DNA from: an uncultured Alcanivoracaceae bacterium
GTDB lineage: Bacteria > Pseudomonadota > Gammaproteobacteria > Pseudomonadales > Alcanivoracaceae
Assembly: GCA_937943665.1 (NCBI GenBank)
Contig: CALEAR010000350.1
Location: forward strand, 1-7,201
Reading direction: 5' to 3'
Length of the DNA: 7,201 nucleotides
Of this stretch, positions 5,003-7,201 are shown piece after piece. Positions within the stretch are counted from its first letter, which is position 1, and the number at the start of each line of letters is the position of its first letter. The position numbers and the translations under genes were made by a program. A model generated the notes under the pieces. It searched no databases. It worked only from the letters and a program-made list of their open reading frames with translations, and had not been told where the DNA came from.

Positions 5003-5983
5003 TTAATGCTTCCTCTTGCTGGCTTGGTGGGCCAATTGGATTAAGGCTGTTTTATAAGGGCTTTCAACCAGCTGATCTAGTGCGCTAATGGCTAATTTGG
5101 TTTGCTGTTTGGCCACTTCTTCGGTGTAGGTTAAACCGCCCACCGCTTGCACTATGTCGATAATGGCATCGAGCTTACTAACATCTCCTTTGAGGATGGC
5201 CTGGCGAATGAGTTCCGCTTGTTCTGGTGTGCCGTTACGCATGGCGTAAATCAGTGGCAATGTGGGTTTTCCTTCGGCTAAATCATCGCCTACATTTTTG
5301 CCTAGCAATGCCTCATCGCCGGTGTAATCAAGCACATCATCGATGAGTTGGAAGGCAATCCCAAGATGGCGGCCGTAGGCCCCTAGGGTGGCGCGAATAT
5401 GGGCAACTTCCTGTTCGTCCTTGGCCATGAGTACGGCGCCAGTTTCGGCGGCGGATTCAAACATTTTAGCGGTTTTGTGATGAATTACGCGCATGTATTG
5501 TTCTTCAGTGGTGCTCGGGTTGCGGCTATTAAGCAGTTGCAGTACCTCACCTTCCGAAATCACATTGGTGCTCGCCGATAGAATATCAAGCACATGAAAG
5601 TTGCGAATTTTCACCAACAACTCAAAGGCGCGAGAAATTAGGAAATCTCCCACGAGTACGCTAGCCGCATTACCCCAAACAGCATTGGCGGTGGGGCGGC
5701 CACGGCGCATGTCTGATTCATCCACCACGTCATCATGAAGCAGGGTGGCGGTGTGCAAAAACTCAATAATAGCTGCAATATCAATGTGTTGTGAGCCTGT
5801 GTAACCATAAGCGCGGGCGCACAATAAACCCACTAAAGGGCGTAAACGTTTGCCGCCTCCGCTGATAATGTGTTCGCCAATTTCACGAATCAGGGGGACA
5901 TTGGTATCTAGGTGATGCCGAATATATGCATCAACAGCATTAAAATCATCGGCAACCACGGCAGTAATTTCTTTGAAATCCAT
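5003..5983 (-). CDS. ispB: All-trans polyprenyl diphosphate synthase IspB
   Basis: This 326-residue enzyme adds isopentenyl units to an allylic diphosphate to make the octaprenyl (or nonaprenyl) side chain of ubiquinone and menaquinone. The hallmarks are all present: GGGKRLRP (42-49), the first aspartate-rich motif DDVVD (84-88) followed by MRRGRPTAN (92-100), HHKTAKMFE (168-176), and the second motif QLIDDVLDY (212-220) with DD at 215-216 and D219. A small residue, Ala79, sits five positions before the first motif, as expected for a long-chain synthase. The stretch LHTATLLHDDVVDESDMRR is near identical to E. coli IspB. A weak TGGGAA lies seven bases before the ATG. The gene is divergent from rplU, the usual arrangement, and is followed two bases later by a lipoprotein gene. 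The exact chain length cannot be read from sequence. Confidence 0.96.
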   Translation of the reverse strand: MDFKEITAVVADDFNAVDAYIRHHLDTNVPLIREIGEHIISGGGKRLRPLVGLLCARAYGYTGSQHIDIAAIIEFLHTATLLHDDVVDESDMRRGRPTANAVWGNAASVLVGDFLISRAFELLVKIRNFHVLDILSASTNVISEGEVLQLLNSRNPSTTEEQYMRVIHHKTAKMFESAAETGAVLMAKDEQEVAHIRATLGAYGRHLGIAFQLIDDVLDYTGDEALLGKNVGDDLAEGKPTLPLIYAMRNGTPEQAELIRQAILKGDVSKLDAIIDIVQAVGGLTYTEEVAKQQTKLAISALDQLVESPYKTALIQLAHQASKRKH

Positions 5984-6117
5984 AGGGTAATTCCCAAATA
6001 TGTAAAGGCAGATGAAGAATCTGAAGCCAAGAACGCAGCTAATGCCAGTGGCAGAGCTTGAGTGTAGTGGATAACACTATTAACGCCAAACCTTCGCTGC
6101 AAAAAAGCACAGAATGC

Positions 6118-6146
6118 TTGTTGTCAAGCGGGCAATGTCGTATACT
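6118..6146 (+). promoter_or_regulatory. rplU-rpmA promoter
   Basis: TTGTTG (6118-6123), 17 bases, then TATACT (6141-6146), which matches 5 of 6 of the -10 consensus. Transcription would begin near 6153, leaving about 93 bases of leader before rplU. The spacing is optimal and the position is as expected for a ribosomal protein operon divergent from ispB. Confidence 0.7.
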
Positions 6147-6159
6147 TTCGCACCTTATT

Positions 6160-6218
6160 GGGCATAGCCCGTTTTCCTATGTGTGTCAAAGTGGCTCAAA
6201 GTGCTTTAAGGCCGCCAC
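6160..6218 (+). promoter_or_regulatory. Structured rplU leader with tandem repeat and hairpins
   Basis: The leader holds a small hairpin, GGGC-ATA-GCCC (6160-6170), followed by GTTTT. A tandem repeat follows: TCAAAGTG at 6186-6193 and 6196-6203. A second stem, GTGGC (6191-6195) with GCCAC (6214-6218), spans the second repeat copy. This could allow control by L21 or another ligand, but no known leader family is recognised, so a regulatory role is inferred. Confidence 0.35.
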
Positions 6219-6245
6219 CACGACGTTAAAGTAAGAGAGATTTTT

Positions 6246-6557
6246 ATGTACGCAGTCATCAAAACCGGTGGCAAACAGTATCGCGTTGAAGAAGGCGATG
6301 TGTTGCGCATTGAGAAAATCGAAGTGGGTGTGGGTGAAACACTCGAGTTCGATGAAGTGTTACTTGTGGCAAATGGCGATGACATTAAGATTGGCCAGCC
6401 GCTGGTAGAGGGTGCTAAAGTTAGCGCGGAAGTGGTGGCTCAGGGTCGTCACAAGAAAATCCGTATTGTAAAGCTACGTCGTCGTAAGCATTCCCGTACC
6501 ACACAGGGCCACCGTCAGTGGTTCACTGAAGTAAAAATTACCGGAATCGCCGGCTAA
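6246..6557 (+). CDS. rplU: 50S ribosomal protein L21
   Basis: This 103-residue protein is ribosomal protein L21, which binds 23S rRNA on the large subunit. The start [14 protein letters not shown], the middle [16 protein letters not shown], and the basic rRNA-binding stretch around [20 protein letters not shown] (71-90) are diagnostic, as is the end [11 protein letters not shown]. The length equals the standard 103 residues. An AAGAGAGA ribosome site lies just before the ATG. It is the first gene of the rplU-rpmA operon, with rpmA 28 bases downstream. Confidence 0.99.
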   Translation: MYAVIKTGGKQYRVEEGDVLRIEKIEVGVGETLEFDEVLLVANGDDIKIGQPLVEGAKVSAEVVAQGRHKKIRIVKLRRRKHSRTTQGHRQWFTEVKITGIAG

Positions 6558-6585
6558 CTAACACAAGCAGCGAGGATTAAAGAAG

Positions 6586-6846
6586 ATGGCAACGAAAAAA
6601 GCAGGTGGTAGTACTCGAAACGGTCGCGATTCGGAAAGTAAACGCTTAGGCGTCAAACGTTTCGGCGGCCAGCTAGTAAAAGCGGGCGAAATCATTGTGC
6701 GTCAGCGCGGTACTCAGTTCCACTCTGGCGAAAACACAGGTTTAGGCCGCGATCACACGATTTTTGCTACGGCCGCAGGCCGAGTGAAGTTTGAAGTGAA
6801 AGGTCCACATAATCGTAAATACGTTACGATTGAGCCTGTCGCTTAA
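6586..6846 (+). CDS. rpmA: 50S ribosomal protein L27
   Basis: This 86-residue protein is ribosomal protein L27, whose flexible N-terminus reaches the peptidyl transferase centre. The start [20 protein letters not shown] and the core [21 protein letters not shown] (39-59) are diagnostic. It begins MATKKAGGS without the cleavable N-terminal extension found in Firmicutes, so no prepeptide processing is expected. GAGGA (6572-6576) is its ribosome site. It is co-transcribed with rplU and followed by a strong terminator. Confidence 0.99.
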   Translation: MATKKAGGSTRNGRDSESKRLGVKRFGGQLVKAGEIIVRQRGTQFHSGENTGLGRDHTIFATAAGRVKFEVKGPHNRKYVTIEPVA

Positions 6847-6861
6847 AAACAGCTCAGTGTG

Positions 6862-6897
6862 AAAGCCCCGCCGGAGATATCCGGACGGGGCTTTTTT
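6862..6897 (+). terminator. Rho-independent terminator after rpmA
   Basis: AAAGCCCCGCCGGA (6862-6875) pairs with TCCGGACGGGGCTTT (6880-6894) around a GATA loop, with one bulged base. A run of six T (6892-6897) follows. It ends the rplU-rpmA transcript 55 bases before obg, so obg probably has its own promoter or depends on readthrough. Confidence 0.93.
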
Positions 6898-6901
6898 GTT
6901 T

Positions 6902-6907
6902 TATGAT
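6902..6907 (+). promoter_or_regulatory. Possible -10 element for obg
   Basis: TATGAT lies just after the rpmA terminator. Its -35 would fall inside the terminator hairpin and is poor. A start near 6914 would give a leader of about 38 bases to obg. TATAGG at 6933-6938 is an alternative but would remove most of the ribosome site. Confidence 0.25.
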
Positions 6908-6909
6908 GA

Positions 6910-7201
<292 letters not shown>

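Noticed and set aside
5908..6102. 64-aa minus frame upstream of ispB
   Set aside because: It overlaps the ispB start in another frame and has no ribosome site or family resemblance.
6122..6127. Perfect TTGACA on the minus strand upstream of ispB
   Set aside because: The sequence 16-18 bases downstream is T-rich (about TTTTGC) and gives no -10, so I do not call an ispB promoter there.

Overview
The window looks like a stretch of ordinary chromosome from a gammaproteobacterium of intermediate GC content. Three things point there. An IspB-type polyprenyl diphosphate synthase gene is divergent from rplU-rpmA-obg. A type II secretion secretin gene sits next to unrelated genes. Most genes have Shine-Dalgarno-led starts. 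A phasin-like gene hints at polyhydroxyalkanoate (PHA) storage, which fits an environmental or marine lineage, but I cannot name the genus. I see no transposase, integrase, tRNA, rRNA, CRISPR array or recognisable defence gene.

Layout from left to right. (1) 7-1992 (+) is gspD, the outer-membrane secretin of type II secretion; a U-less hairpin follows it and no gspE follows. (2) A short ABM-fold protein (2102-2455, +) converges on a phasin-like gene (2507-2944, -) across a strong bulged hairpin. (3) An unrecognised 125-aa protein (3160-3537, +) is divergent from the phasin and has a perfect TATAAT and a strong RBS. It shares its stop with a small 66-aa gene (3534-3734, -). (4) A 253-bp intergenic region separates the small gene from a HIT-family hydrolase (3988-4407, +). 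It holds three copies of the octamer ATGCAATA in mixed orientation, a 7-bp direct repeat and a near-perfect 11-bp inverted repeat. (5) The HIT gene shares its stop with a YajG-like lipoprotein gene (4404-5000, -), which is second in an operon behind ispB (5003-5983, -). (6) Divergent from ispB come rplU and rpmA with their own promoter, structured leader and rho-independent terminator, then the first 83 codons of obg.

The genes do not form one pathway. The right half is housekeeping: quinone side-chain synthesis, large-subunit proteins L21 and L27, and the ribosome-assembly GTPase Obg. The left half is envelope secretion plus probable carbon-storage and accessory proteins. I found no convincing novel multi-gene system. 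The parts most worth a second look are the repeat-rich intergenic region at 3735-3987, the small gene it serves, and the orphan beta-rich protein beside the phasin.
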